DNA of 64,000 bases, taken from Arcobacter acticola. GTDB lineage: Bacteria; Campylobacterota; Campylobacteria; Campylobacterales; Arcobacteraceae. The DNA lies in assembly GCF_013177675.1 (NCBI RefSeq), contig NZ_CP042652.1, forward strand, positions 1,550,001 to 1,614,000, in the 5' to 3' direction. The position numbers and the translations under genes are program-made. The notes under the pieces were generated by a model. The model saw only the letters and a list, made by a program, of their open reading frames with translations, had not been told where the DNA came from and searched no databases. Numbering within the stretch: the stretch's first letter is position 1; each line of letters begins with the position of its first letter. Of this stretch, positions 35,286 to 44,906 are shown in pieces.

Positions 35286-36743
35286 TTATTCCTCTTCTTG
35301 AGTTGCTAGTTTAGACGAGATTTGTTTTTTTGGCTTTACACCTAATTCAATAAACTCTTCAGCTCTTTTTATTAAATTTGCATTACCTAATGATAATTTA
35401 TTCATAGCACTATCGTAAGATTTTTGAGTTCTATTAATATTAACTCCGATATCTTCAATATCTGATACAAAAGCTGCAAATTTATCATATAAATCAGCTG
35501 CTTTTTTAGATATTAGTTGAGCATTTTCATTTTGGTGTTCATTTCTCCAAATATTCTCTATAGTTCTTAATGTAACATATAAAGTAGATGGAGAAACTAA
35601 CATAATATTATGTTCAAACGCCATTTTGAATAATGAATCATCAGTAGAAGTTGCAAGTATAAAGGCACCTTCTACAGGTATAAACATAAGCACGAAATCT
35701 AAAGTTCTAACTCCTTCAATTTCTTCATATCTTTTTGAACTTAATGCTTTTATATGAGCAGTAATTGATTTAACTAACTCTTTAGATGCTGTTTCTTTAT
35801 GGGCTTCGTTTTCTGTTTTACAATAAGCAATATATGAGTTTAATGATACTTTTGAATCAATAACAATATCTTTTTTTGAAGGTAAATGAACAATAACATC
35901 AGGTCTTAATCTCTTTCCTTCTGTATCACTAAATGATCCTTGAATCGTATATTCTTTTCCTTCTCTTAAACCCGTTTGATCAAGAATAGATGATAGAATC
36001 ATTTCTCCCCAATCACCTTGAGTTTTATTTTGACCTTTTAATGCTTTTGTTAAATTAACTGCATCTGTTGCTATTTGATTATTTAAGTCTTTTAGATTTT
36101 TAATTTCTGTTAATAAAGAAGATCTTTGTTTTGTCTCTTCATTGTAAATCTCATTTACTCTTTTTCCAAATGAATCAAGTTGATCTTTAAATGACGTTAA
36201 AACTTGACCTAAATTGATATTAGATTTTTTTTGATTTTCATCAAAAAGTTTGTTTGCAAGATTTTCAAACTCTATTTTCATTTGTTTTTTTGAATCTTCT
36301 AAAAGAGTAATTTTTTCATTAAAGTTCTCTTCTTTGATTTCAAATTCTCTTAACAGTTGTTTCTCTTTATTGTCTGATAGTTTTGTTAAACTAGATAACT
36401 TTAGTTCATAAGTTTCTATAGTATTACGATTCATTTCAGAAGAGTGTTTTTCTACAACTTTTAACTTATCTTCGAAGTTTTCTTTTATTAATACTTTTTC
36501 TTCTTCTAATTTTCTATTTTCAGTATTTAAACTATTAATTTGACCTTCGTAAGAACTATGATTTAACTCAATTCTTTCATTTAAAGCTTTTAATTTTAAC
36601 AAAGCTTCATCTTGAAGAGCTTTTAGCTGATTTTCATACTTTTGTCTAGAAAACTGTAAAATAATCAATAACCCTGATAATATGGCAATAGTTGCTACTA
36701 TAAGGGTTAAATAATTAACTTCAATAATCCCGTTACCTAACAT
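35286..36743 (-). CDS. rmuC: RmuC-family protein
   Basis: RmuC limits DNA inversions and is related to PD-(D/E)xK nucleases. The protein has an N-terminal membrane helix (LTLIVATIAILSGLLIILQF, about 12-32), a long coiled coil (about 35-215) and the nuclease-like domain with QGDWGEMILSSILDQTGLREG, RPDVIVHLPSKKDIVIDSKV and EGAFILATSTDDSL. I chose ATG 36741-36743 (AAGGAA seven bases upstream) over an in-frame TTG six bases earlier. It overlaps the end of the M48 protease gene. Confidence 0.92.
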   Translation of the reverse strand: MLGNGIIEVNYLTLIVATIAILSGLLIILQFSRQKYENQLKALQDEALLKLKALNERIELNHSSYEGQINSLNTENRKLEEEKVLIKENFEDKLKVVEKHSSEMNRNTIETYELKLSSLTKLSDNKEKQLLREFEIKEENFNEKITLLEDSKKQMKIEFENLANKLFDENQKKSNINLGQVLTSFKDQLDSFGKRVNEIYNEETKQRSSLLTEIKNLKDLNNQIATDAVNLTKALKGQNKTQGDWGEMILSSILDQTGLREGKEYTIQGSFSDTEGKRLRPDVIVHLPSKKDIVIDSKVSLNSYIAYCKTENEAHKETASKELVKSITAHIKALSSKRYEEIEGVRTLDFVLMFIPVEGAFILATSTDDSLFKMAFEHNIMLVSPSTLYVTLRTIENIWRNEHQNENAQLISKKAADLYDKFAAFVSDIEDIGVNINRTQKSYDSAMNKLSLGNANLIKRAEEFIELGVKPKKQISSKLATQEEE

Positions 36744-37983
36744 AATCAAATTCCTTATTATTAAATTTATTTAAATCCAAATTGTTCACATCATAACCTA
36801 ACTCTTTAAATCTTTCCACTAAAGGTGGGTGAGAATAATAAAAGAAAATATACAAAGGATGAGATAATGGAAATGATTTATTTTCATTTGCAAGTTTTAA
36901 TAAAGCACTAACTAAATCTTCTTTTGTAGCTAGATTTGAACCAAATTCATCTGCTGCATATTCATTATGTCTTGAAATTAAAGAAATTAAAGGCATTAAG
37001 AAAAATGATAATATTGGAGAAAAAATTAAAAATACAGCAATAATAGCATAGGGCTCGCTATGTAATTTTAAGCCTAAAAATAGTTCCTCAGGTAAATTTC
37101 CAAAAATAGCAAAAAACACAAACATAACAACGCCCATAATTCCAATATTTTTTATAATATCTCCATTTTTAAAGTGTCCTAATTCGTGACCTAAAACAGC
37201 TAATAGTTCATTATGAGTTAATTTTTCAACTAAGGTATCAAATAATACCACTCTTTTAGTAGCACCCAATCCACCAAAATATGCATTTAATCTATTATCT
37301 CTTTTACTAGCATCAACTGAAAATACACCTGAACTTTTGAATCCAACTTCATCTAAAAGATTTTCGATTTTTTTTTCTAGTTCTTCATCTTTTAATTTCT
37401 CAAATTTATCAAACATTTTATCTCTAATTACAGGATAAAGCATGTTTATTAAAATAATGATAGAGAAAATAAAAGCAAATCCCCAAATCCACCACATAGC
37501 AAAACTATTTATAATAAAACTGATTCCAGCAATAACTAAAGAACCAAAAATTAGAAACAATAAAGCAGTTTTAATAGTATCTTTTATAAATAAAGAAGGA
37601 GTCATATTTGAAAAACCATATTTTTTATTTAATTTAAAAGTTGAATATAATTCAAAAGGAAGTCCTAAAACCCAATTTATAATAATAAAACTATTTACAA
37701 AAACAACAGCTTTTAATAACATAGAATCAATTTGAATAATCGAATCTAAAAAAGACAGACCAAAACCAATCCATAAAATAAATAAAATAAAATCATAAAA
37801 TGATGAAACTATGGCCATTTTCTCTTTTTCAATAGAGTAATTTGCAGCTTCTTCATATTTTCTTGAATCTAAAATAATTGGTTTTAATTTTTTTGCATCT
37901 TTTACATAACCAATTTGCATAAAAGATGTATAAGTATTAAATGCAAAATATAAACAATATGCAATAACAAAAATTTCTAACAT
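36733..37983 (-). CDS. M48 family (Ste24/CAAX-type) membrane metalloprotease
   Basis: This 416-residue integral membrane zinc protease has about seven helices. It has the catalytic HExxH in AVLGHELGHFKNGD (about 263-276) and the third ligand in NEYAADEFG (about 338). Length and layout match Ste24-like proteins that act in membrane protein quality control. The start has GAGGG upstream. The 128 bases before it, up to the nuclease gene, hold only AT-rich sequence and a likely promoter. Confidence 0.92.
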   Translation of the reverse strand: MLEIFVIAYCLYFAFNTYTSFMQIGYVKDAKKLKPIILDSRKYEEAANYSIEKEKMAIVSSFYDFILFILWIGFGLSFLDSIIQIDSMLLKAVVFVNSFIIINWVLGLPFELYSTFKLNKKYGFSNMTPSLFIKDTIKTALLFLIFGSLVIAGISFIINSFAMWWIWGFAFIFSIIILINMLYPVIRDKMFDKFEKLKDEELEKKIENLLDEVGFKSSGVFSVDASKRDNRLNAYFGGLGATKRVVLFDTLVEKLTHNELLAVLGHELGHFKNGDIIKNIGIMGVVMFVFFAIFGNLPEELFLGLKLHSEPYAIIAVFLIFSPILSFFLMPLISLISRHNEYAADEFGSNLATKEDLVSALLKLANENKSFPLSHPLYIFFYYSHPPLVERFKELGYDVNNLDLNKFNNKEFDYVR

Positions 37984-38111
37984 TAAATATCCCTCGTATA
38001 ATTTTTTAATAATCTAATAATGCATAATAGCTTATTTTTACTTGATTTTTTGTAAATATTTATGCTTTTATAATAACTATTATCAATTAATAGAAAAACA
38101 ACTTATTTAGC

Positions 38112-38612
38112 TTAATTAAAATTAATAAAAAAGTTGTCAATATCGGCTATTATTTCTTTGTTATTAGACATTAGCAAAGATTCATAGTTTTCTTCAAATG
38201 ATTCTTTTGTCCAATTTAGACTTCCTATTAGAGCAATTTTATTATCAAAAATAGCAATTTTGGTATGTAGCTTTTTCTTAGAAATAATTATTTCTATATC
38301 ATTCTTTTTAAGATATTTATAAATTTCATCATCTTCTTCTACTTTTTTCTCATCTAATATTACTTGTATTTTTACACCTTTTTTAGAGGCTTCTACTAAC
38401 TCTTTTGCAAATTTCTTATAAGAAAAGTTATACATAGAGATTTTTATTGTATCTTTTGAATTAGCAATTAACTCTACAATCTTATCTTTTGCTTCATCTG
38501 CTTGTTTTGGGAAAAAATACACATGATTTTGATTTAAGTTAACTTCATTTGCAAATAAAGTAGAAGTAAAAAAGACAATAAAGAAGAAAACTTTAAATTT
38601 TGATTTAAACAT
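38112..38612 (-). CDS. Exported phospholipase-D-like nuclease
   Basis: This 166-residue single-HKD protein resembles the small Nuc endonuclease family. A signal peptide is visible (FKVFFFIVFFTSTLFANE, residues 6-23), so it acts in the periplasm or outside. The HKD motif is in LHTKIAIFDNKIALIGSLNW (about 118-137), and such proteins work as dimers. Probable roles are extracellular DNA use or membrane lipid cleavage; the sequence does not decide. It starts eight bases after the ybgC stop. Confidence 0.85.
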   Translation of the reverse strand: MFKSKFKVFFFIVFFTSTLFANEVNLNQNHVYFFPKQADEAKDKIVELIANSKDTIKISMYNFSYKKFAKELVEASKKGVKIQVILDEKKVEEDDEIYKYLKKNDIEIIISKKKLHTKIAIFDNKIALIGSLNWTKESFEENYESLLMSNNKEIIADIDNFFINFN

Positions 38613-38620
38613 AAAAACTC

Positions 38621-38983
38621 CTAATTAAATATTTCAAATAATTCTTTTGGAATTTTTGAAGGTTTATAGTTTTTCAAAAAAGCTAATTTGAAAGTTCCTT
38701 GAAACAGTAATTCATCATTTCGATAAACATCCTGTTCCATTACAATAGAAGCTGCTTTTTTCTCAATAAGTTTTGTTTTCACTTCAAGTAAATCCCCAAA
38801 TACAGCAGATTTTAAGTACTCAGCTTGCACACTTTTAACCACAAAAAATTCATCACCATTATGAGGAGATAAACCTTTTTGAAAAAAAATTTCTGAACGC
38901 GCACGTTCGCAAAATTTTAAATAATTAGCGTAATATACAACATTACCGCAATCTGTATCTTCGTAATAGACTCTTATTTGCAC
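38621..38983 (-). CDS. ybgC: YbgC-type acyl-CoA thioesterase
   Basis: This 120-residue hot-dog-fold thioesterase has the 4-HBT/YbgC signature YYEDTDCGNVVYYANYLKF (about 5-23), including the catalytic Asp, and CERARSEIFFQKG. Family members hydrolyse acyl-CoA or acyl-ACP and are often linked to envelope functions. The start lies 18 bases after glgB, so read-through from the glucan cluster is possible. Confidence 0.92.
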   Translation of the reverse strand: MQIRVYYEDTDCGNVVYYANYLKFCERARSEIFFQKGLSPHNGDEFFVVKSVQAEYLKSAVFGDLLEVKTKLIEKKAASIVMEQDVYRNDELLFQGTFKLAFLKNYKPSKIPKELFEIFN

Positions 38984-39001
38984 CTTTTAAACCCCTTATT
39001 T

Positions 39002-40954
39002 TTACTTCTTACTTGCTTTCTGAGTTTTTGCTTCAGCTACTCTTTTTAAATAAATAACTCCAAGAGCAGGCAGTGTTAATTCAAGTGAATACTCTTTATT
39101 ATGCATTTGCTCTTTTTTTGCAGTTAATTTACCATAATTTCCATCATTTGAACCTGCATAATAAGATGATTGCGAATTAAATATTTCTTCATATTCACCA
39201 TCATATGGTACACCTAGTTTATACTGACTTCTTTGTGCATCTGAAAAATTACATAATACATAAATATTATCTTCTTCATTATCTGATTTACGAATATAGC
39301 TTATGCAGTTGTGTTGATAATCACCATTGTCTATCCATTCAAAACCGATTTGTTTTTCATCATATTGATGTAAAGCTTTTTGGTTTTTATAAATAAGATT
39401 TAGATCTGAAAGCATTTTTTGAAGTTTTGAATGATAAGGATTTTCAAGCATATGCCAATCTAAACTTCCTTGATAATGCCACTCCGAATACTGAGCCATT
39501 TCTCCACCCATAAAAAGAAGTTTTTTCCCAGGATGTGACAGCATATATGCATACATAACTCTAAGGTTTGCAAATTTATGTGCTTCATCTCCTGGCATTT
39601 TATTTATTAGTGAACCTTTCATATGAACTACTTCATCATGACTAAGTGGAAGCATAAAATGCTCATCAAAGGCATACCATAAACTAAAAGTAAGTTGTGA
39701 ATGATGATGTTGTCTATAAATTGGATCATAACTCATATATTTTAAAGTATCATGCATCCAACCCATATTCCATTTAAATCCAAAACCTAATCCACCATCT
39801 GAAGTTCGTCCTGTTACCATAGGCCATGCTGTTGACTCTTCTGCAATCATCATGATGTCAGGAAATTCTTTATAAACACTTTCATTAAGTTTTTGTAAAA
39901 AAGCAACCGCTTCAAGGTTTTTATTTCCACCATCTTTATTTGGTATCCAGTCACCCTCTTCTCTTGCATAATCAAGATGAAGCATTGAAGCTACTGCATC
40001 TACTCTTATTCCATCCACATGGTATTTATCTAACCAAAACATAGCAGAACTAATTAAAAAAGATTTAACTTCATTTCTTCCATAATTAAAAATTATGCTT
40101 CCCCATTCAGGATGAAAACCTTGTCTTGGATCATCATGTTCATATAGTGCTGTTCCATCAAAGTTAATAAGTCCATGCATATCAACTGCAAAATGAGAAG
40201 GAACCCAATCCATAATAACACCAATATCATTTTTATGAAGTTCTTCTATTAAGTACATTAAATCTTCAGGTTCTCCAAAACGAGAAGTTGCAGAAAAGTA
40301 ACCCACAACTTGATATCCCCAAGAACCAAAATATGGATACTCACTAAGTGGCATAAACTCAACATGTGTATAATTCATCTCTTTTAAATATGGAACTAAT
40401 TCAAGAGCTAATTCTTTATATGTTAAATAACGATTATCTTCAAGTGGATTTCGTCTCCATGAACCTACATGCATTTCATAAACACTTATTGGTGAATCAC
40501 AAGCATTATTTTTATAACGTTTTTCCATCCATTTTTTATCATTCCATTTATAATTATCTAACTCATAAATACGAGAGGCTGATTTTGGAGCAACCTCACT
40601 GTAAAAAGCAAAAGGATCACTTTTTTCATGAACTATATTATGAAATAAAGAAACGATATGATATTTGTATGTAAGACCGATTGCTATATCTTCAATAAAA
40701 CCTTCCCAAATTCCAGAGTCATCACTTCTTAGTTGTAAAGGGTGAGCATCGATTTTATAGTCATTAAAATCTCCACGAACACAAACAGATTTTGCATTAG
40801 GAGCCCAAACTGCAAAATGAACACCTTTTTTTCCTTTATGTGTCATAGGGTGTGCACCAAATTTCTCATACATTTTTGTGTAAGAGCCTTGTTTAAAAAG
40901 ATAAATATCCATTTGGCTTAAAGTTGATAAATTATAGTACATTTTGTGTTGCAT
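39002..40954 (-). CDS. glgB: 1,4-alpha-glucan branching enzyme GlgB
   Basis: GlgB is a GH13 enzyme that makes alpha-1,6 branches in glycogen. The 650-residue protein has a CBM48 domain (about 30-130, FAVWAPNAKSVCVRGDFNDY) and the GH13 barrel with PLSEYPYFGSWGYQVVGYF, the nucleophile in GIRVDAVASML, the acid Glu in MMIAEEST and the third acid in LPLSHDEVVHMKG. A C-terminal beta domain follows. The start has AGGAT upstream. It is the last glucan gene of the minus-strand arm. Confidence 0.96.
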   Translation of the reverse strand: MQHKMYYNLSTLSQMDIYLFKQGSYTKMYEKFGAHPMTHKGKKGVHFAVWAPNAKSVCVRGDFNDYKIDAHPLQLRSDDSGIWEGFIEDIAIGLTYKYHIVSLFHNIVHEKSDPFAFYSEVAPKSASRIYELDNYKWNDKKWMEKRYKNNACDSPISVYEMHVGSWRRNPLEDNRYLTYKELALELVPYLKEMNYTHVEFMPLSEYPYFGSWGYQVVGYFSATSRFGEPEDLMYLIEELHKNDIGVIMDWVPSHFAVDMHGLINFDGTALYEHDDPRQGFHPEWGSIIFNYGRNEVKSFLISSAMFWLDKYHVDGIRVDAVASMLHLDYAREEGDWIPNKDGGNKNLEAVAFLQKLNESVYKEFPDIMMIAEESTAWPMVTGRTSDGGLGFGFKWNMGWMHDTLKYMSYDPIYRQHHHSQLTFSLWYAFDEHFMLPLSHDEVVHMKGSLINKMPGDEAHKFANLRVMYAYMLSHPGKKLLFMGGEMAQYSEWHYQGSLDWHMLENPYHSKLQKMLSDLNLIYKNQKALHQYDEKQIGFEWIDNGDYQHNCISYIRKSDNEEDNIYVLCNFSDAQRSQYKLGVPYDGEYEEIFNSQSSYYAGSNDGNYGKLTAKKEQMHNKEYSLELTLPALGVIYLKRVAEAKTQKASKK

Positions 40955-40962
40955 ATTTGATC

Positions 40963-42450
40963 CTAGTTATGGTGGCTATTTAGCCGACCATTTATTATAT
41001 GATGATAAATCTCTTCATAACCTTGAGCTGCCTTACTCCACTCATATCGCTTACTCATAGCATTTGATCTCAATGCTTGCATACCTTCTTTATCATTATA
41101 ATAAACATCAACTGCCCATTGAACAGTATTAAGTAAAGCAATTGGACTTGCATCATAAAATTTAAATCCAGTACCACTTTTATGATAAGCATCGTAGTTT
41201 TCTATTGTATCATCAAGTCCACCTGTTGCTCTTACTATTGGAATAGTTCCATATCTTAAACTATATATTTGATTTAATCCACATGGCTCAAAAAGGGAAG
41301 GCATTAAAAACATATCACTTGCTGCTTCAATTTTATGGGCAATTGTATTATCATATCCAATATAACTTGCAAATTTTAGAGGATATTGTTCAGCTTTTTC
41401 TTTAAAAAACCTCTCTGCCCATTTTTCTCCTGTTCCCAAAAGTACTATTTGAATATCCATTTCAAGGATTCTCTCAAAACAACTTGAGATTAGGCCTATT
41501 CCTTTTTGTTCAGCTAAACGACCAACAAACCCAATCATAGGAACTTCTGAACGTTGTGGTAAATTAAACTCTTTTTGAAGTTCGGCTTTACATTTTTCTT
41601 TACCTTCTAAATTATCAATATCAAATGTAAAAGGTATTAATTTATCAATAGAAGGACTCCATTCATCGTAATCAACACCATTTAAAACACCAAAAAGTTT
41701 ATATTCATAATCATTTATAAGGCTTTGTAAACCAAAACCAAACTCAGAAGTTCGTATTTCTTGTGCATATTTTTTACTAACAGCATTTATTGCATCTGCA
41801 TGAACGATTCCACCTTTTAAAAAGTTTACACCATCATACTCTTCTAATTCTTTTACTGTAAAATGTTCCCAACCAACACCTAAAACATCCATTGCACCTT
41901 TATAAAACTTACCTTGATGCTCTAGGTTATGAATACTTAGAAGTGAGCCTGTATTTTTAAAAATAGGATCAAAAGCATATGTAGTGTTAAGTAATAAAGA
42001 AATAGGTGCTGTATGCCAATCATTTGCATGAATTACGTCAGGTCTAAAATCAAGTTTTTTAGCCAATTGCATTACTGCTTTTGAAAAAAAGATATAACGA
42101 TTGTCATTGTCACTAAATCCATCTGAGTCTTCACCATATAAACCTTTTCTTCCAAAAAATTCATCATACTCTATAAAATAAATAGGTACATCACTTTGTG
42201 GTAATTTACCCTCATAAACAGCGGCCCACATTTCACCCATACTTCCCATATGAACACTTAAAGCTCCCTCAAGAAGTTTAAGATTATATTTCTCTTTATC
42301 AACAACATAATAACGTGGCATTACAACTCTTATATCATGACCTAAATCTTTTAAAGCCTTAGGAAGAGCTCCTGAAACATCGGCTAATCCACCACTTTTT
42401 GCAAAAGGTACTACTTCTGATGCTGCTAATAAAATATTTAATTTTTTCAT
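40963..42450 (-). CDS. glgA: Glycogen synthase GlgA, copy 1
   Basis: This 495-residue GT5 enzyme lengthens alpha-1,4-glucan from ADP- or UDP-glucose. It shows the N-terminal substrate loop (VVPFAKSGGLADVSGALPKA), HANDWHTAPISLLL, GFVGRLAEQKGIGL and the C-terminal catalytic segment PSLFEPCGLNQIYSLRYG with ATGGLDDTI. Both Rossmann domains are complete. It lies eight bases before glgB and ten after copy 2. The two copies are clearly divergent paralogues, which suggests different roles such as priming and extension. Confidence 0.94.
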   Translation of the reverse strand: MKKLNILLAASEVVPFAKSGGLADVSGALPKALKDLGHDIRVVMPRYYVVDKEKYNLKLLEGALSVHMGSMGEMWAAVYEGKLPQSDVPIYFIEYDEFFGRKGLYGEDSDGFSDNDNRYIFFSKAVMQLAKKLDFRPDVIHANDWHTAPISLLLNTTYAFDPIFKNTGSLLSIHNLEHQGKFYKGAMDVLGVGWEHFTVKELEEYDGVNFLKGGIVHADAINAVSKKYAQEIRTSEFGFGLQSLINDYEYKLFGVLNGVDYDEWSPSIDKLIPFTFDIDNLEGKEKCKAELQKEFNLPQRSEVPMIGFVGRLAEQKGIGLISSCFERILEMDIQIVLLGTGEKWAERFFKEKAEQYPLKFASYIGYDNTIAHKIEAASDMFLMPSLFEPCGLNQIYSLRYGTIPIVRATGGLDDTIENYDAYHKSGTGFKFYDASPIALLNTVQWAVDVYYNDKEGMQALRSNAMSKRYEWSKAAQGYEEIYHHIINGRLNSHHN

Positions 42451-42460
42451 TTTCTCTCTT

Positions 42461-43879
42461 TTATAATTGCTTATATAATTTTACATACTGTTCTGCACTA
42501 TTTTTCCATGAAAAATCACAAAGCATATTATGTTTTACTATTTTGTTATAATCTTTTTTTGTAGAATAAAGTTTTATAGCTTCATCAAAACTATTAATCA
42601 AACTATCACTTGATGGTTTTTCAAATAAAATACCATAGCCTTTAGAAGATTTGTTATCAAATAATTTATAGTCATGAACTGTATCTTTAAGTCCACCTAC
42701 TTTATGAACAATTGGAATTGAGCCATAACTCATAGCTATCATTTGATTTAAACCACATGGTTCAAACAGTGAAGGCATCAAAAGAAAATCAGCTGCTGCA
42801 TACATTTGGTGAGATAAAACTTCATTGTATTTAAATTCAAAGTGAATATTATCGTATTCATTTACAATTTTCATGATTTTTTCTTGGTATATTTCTTCAC
42901 CATCTCCCAAAATTGCGATATTGCAATCACTAGAAGCAATTTGTTCAAGGGAATTTATAAGTAAATCAACCCCTTTTTGTTGGGTAAAACGACCGATAAA
43001 TATAAAAAGAGGTTTAGTGATTCCTTTTAAACTTTTTTCTTTTAGGTAGCTTTTTTTATTTAGTTTTTTTTCTGTTAGATTTGCAAAGGGATATTCTAAA
43101 AGTTTATCATGGGAAGGTGTAAAATGTTCATTATCAATTCCATTAATAATACCTGTTAATTTATTTTTATGATATCTTAAAAAACCATCTAAACCACAAC
43201 CAAAAGAAGCAGTTAAAATTTCATCTGCATAACTTTGACTTACTGTTGTAATTGCATCACTATAAGCAATTGCAGCTTTCATAAAATTAACTTTATTATA
43301 AAACTCCAAGACATCTGTTGTGAAATATTTTGAATCTATTCCTATCTCTTTTAATACTTCGTAGGCAAATAAACCTTGATATGCAAGATTATTAATAGTA
43401 AAAAGAGTTTTTGCTTTAATTAAACTCTCTTCTTGAAGTAAAAGTGGAACTAATGCTGTTTGCCAATCATTTAAATGCACTATATCATATGTATTATCTC
43501 TTAATATTTCAACAATGACACGGCAAAAAATAGCGAATCGAAGGGCATTATCAGCATATCCTTCTGTTGGAATACCATATAAAAATTCCCTATCACAAAG
43601 TAAGCTAGAGTAGATAAAAATATACTCAACTCCCCCGTAGTTGCATCCAAATAATTCTGCTGTATATTCAATATTATTCATTGAAATAGAAAAACTTTTT
43701 TTCAAAGATTTTATTGAGTATTTTTTCCTATTTATACAAGAATATAAAGGCATAACAACTTTAATATTATAAGTATCTCTTAAAGCTCTTGGTAGCGAAT
43801 GGGCAACATCAGCTAATCCACCTGTTTTCGCAAAAGGATAAACTTCGCTGGCACAAAATAGTAATGATTCTTTACTCAT
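42461..43879 (-). CDS. glgA: Glycogen synthase GlgA, copy 2
   Basis: This is a second GT5 synthase of 472 residues, with its own versions of every motif: VYPFAKTGGLADVAHSLPRA, HLNDWQTALVPLLLQ, FIGRFTQQKGVDLL and PSLFEPCGLNQMIAMSYG with KVGGLKDTV. The spacing of motifs is the same as in copy 1 but identity is modest, so this is not a recent tandem copy. Its start overlaps the end of galT by eight bases. Confidence 0.92.
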   Translation of the reverse strand: MSKESLLFCASEVYPFAKTGGLADVAHSLPRALRDTYNIKVVMPLYSCINRKKYSIKSLKKSFSISMNNIEYTAELFGCNYGGVEYIFIYSSLLCDREFLYGIPTEGYADNALRFAIFCRVIVEILRDNTYDIVHLNDWQTALVPLLLQEESLIKAKTLFTINNLAYQGLFAYEVLKEIGIDSKYFTTDVLEFYNKVNFMKAAIAYSDAITTVSQSYADEILTASFGCGLDGFLRYHKNKLTGIINGIDNEHFTPSHDKLLEYPFANLTEKKLNKKSYLKEKSLKGITKPLFIFIGRFTQQKGVDLLINSLEQIASSDCNIAILGDGEEIYQEKIMKIVNEYDNIHFEFKYNEVLSHQMYAAADFLLMPSLFEPCGLNQMIAMSYGSIPIVHKVGGLKDTVHDYKLFDNKSSKGYGILFEKPSSDSLINSFDEAIKLYSTKKDYNKIVKHNMLCDFSWKNSAEQYVKLYKQL

Positions 43880-44906
43880 ATAAACTCTCCCTTAATAATT
43901 TTGCAGCTAATTCAGGAGAAACAGGATTAATCAAAATATCTGTTTCTTGTTCAAAACCACCATATTTATAAATACGAGGAATAATTTGTATATAAAACCT
44001 ATTTGCTTCATACATAGAGTTCAATAACTCCTCACTAAAAGTATTTTCATGTAAAGGTGGAGTTGATAAAATAAGATTAAAATTCAAATACTTTAGTTGC
44101 TTTTTTAGCTTCTTTAAAACCAAAAGAAGTAAAGAAGATAACTCTTTTAAGGAATTATTACTCAAAGTATCAATCTCTCCTAAAGCTTTTGTTGAACTAA
44201 TCATAACTTCAAAAGGATGAGAACTAGCATATGGACAAAAAGCTGTAAACTCGCCATTTGAAGCTATAATTCTACTTTCATCGGCTTTTATTTCTTCTTC
44301 AATTAAAAGTTGAATAAGTGAATTTTGATTATGTTTATAATGCTCATATAATCGTTCATATTCTTCTTTCTTAGATTTTGCAACAATAGGAAGTCCTATT
44401 ATTTGAGTATGTGAATGTGGTTGAGTAGCACCTGCTTCAACACCCTCATTTTTGAACAAAGAAAGTGAAGCAATTCTTTTATCTTTTTTTAAATCCTTTA
44501 CTCGTAAACCAAGTGTTATAAACCAATCTATTATATTTTCTTCACTCCATTGTGTCATTGAAGTATAATGCTTTGCTGTATCTATTATAATTTCATGGGC
44601 ACCAAATCCATCCCAATGTTCAAACATTCCATAATGATGTTGATAAGGAGCTTCTATTTGTACAGCTTTAAATAGATTTGGTACAACACGTGTTTTCCAT
44701 CCTATTTCATTTGCAAAACTATCACTTGAACGCAAAGCAAAGATTTCATTTGGAGTAAATCTTTCATTTCCTTCACAAAATGGACAAACTCTTCGTTCTG
44801 TTCTACGTTCTATCTCATGAATATCACAAGATGTACGGTGTAATCGCTCAGGTGCAATAATAACATATGAATCTTTTAAACGGTTATAACGTATCTCAGA
44901 CATCAA
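43872..44906 (-). CDS. galT: GalT-family hexose-1-phosphate nucleotidylyltransferase
   Basis: This 344-residue protein of the galactose-1-phosphate uridylyltransferase family has the zinc site (CPFCEGNERFTP, about 40-51) and the active-site histidine triad region as QPHSHTQIIGLP (about 173-184). The usual form is HPHxQ; here the nucleophile-containing triad reads HSHTQ. No galK or galE is nearby. In this context it may move nucleotide groups between glucose-1-phosphate and other sugars, or act like the ADP-glucose phosphorylases of this family. It overlaps both neighbours. Confidence 0.85.
   Translation of the reverse strand: MMSEIRYNRLKDSYVIIAPERLHRTSCDIHEIERRTERRVCPFCEGNERFTPNEIFALRSSDSFANEIGWKTRVVPNLFKAVQIEAPYQHHYGMFEHWDGFGAHEIIIDTAKHYTSMTQWSEENIIDWFITLGLRVKDLKKDKRIASLSLFKNEGVEAGATQPHSHTQIIGLPIVAKSKKEEYERLYEHYKHNQNSLIQLLIEEEIKADESRIIASNGEFTAFCPYASSHPFEVMISSTKALGEIDTLSNNSLKELSSLLLLVLKKLKKQLKYLNFNLILSTPPLHENTFSEELLNSMYEANRFYIQIIPRIYKYGGFEQETDILINPVSPELAAKLLRESLYE

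Noticed and set aside
38000-38111. Small inverted repeat (CTATTA/TAATAG) as a terminator
   Set aside because: The stem has only six A/T-rich pairs and no clear U-run, so it is not distinguishable from background in such AT-rich DNA.
40366-40674. 102-codon plus-strand frame opposite glgB
   Set aside because: glgB is clearly the real gene; the antisense frame lacks a ribosome site and recognisable domains.
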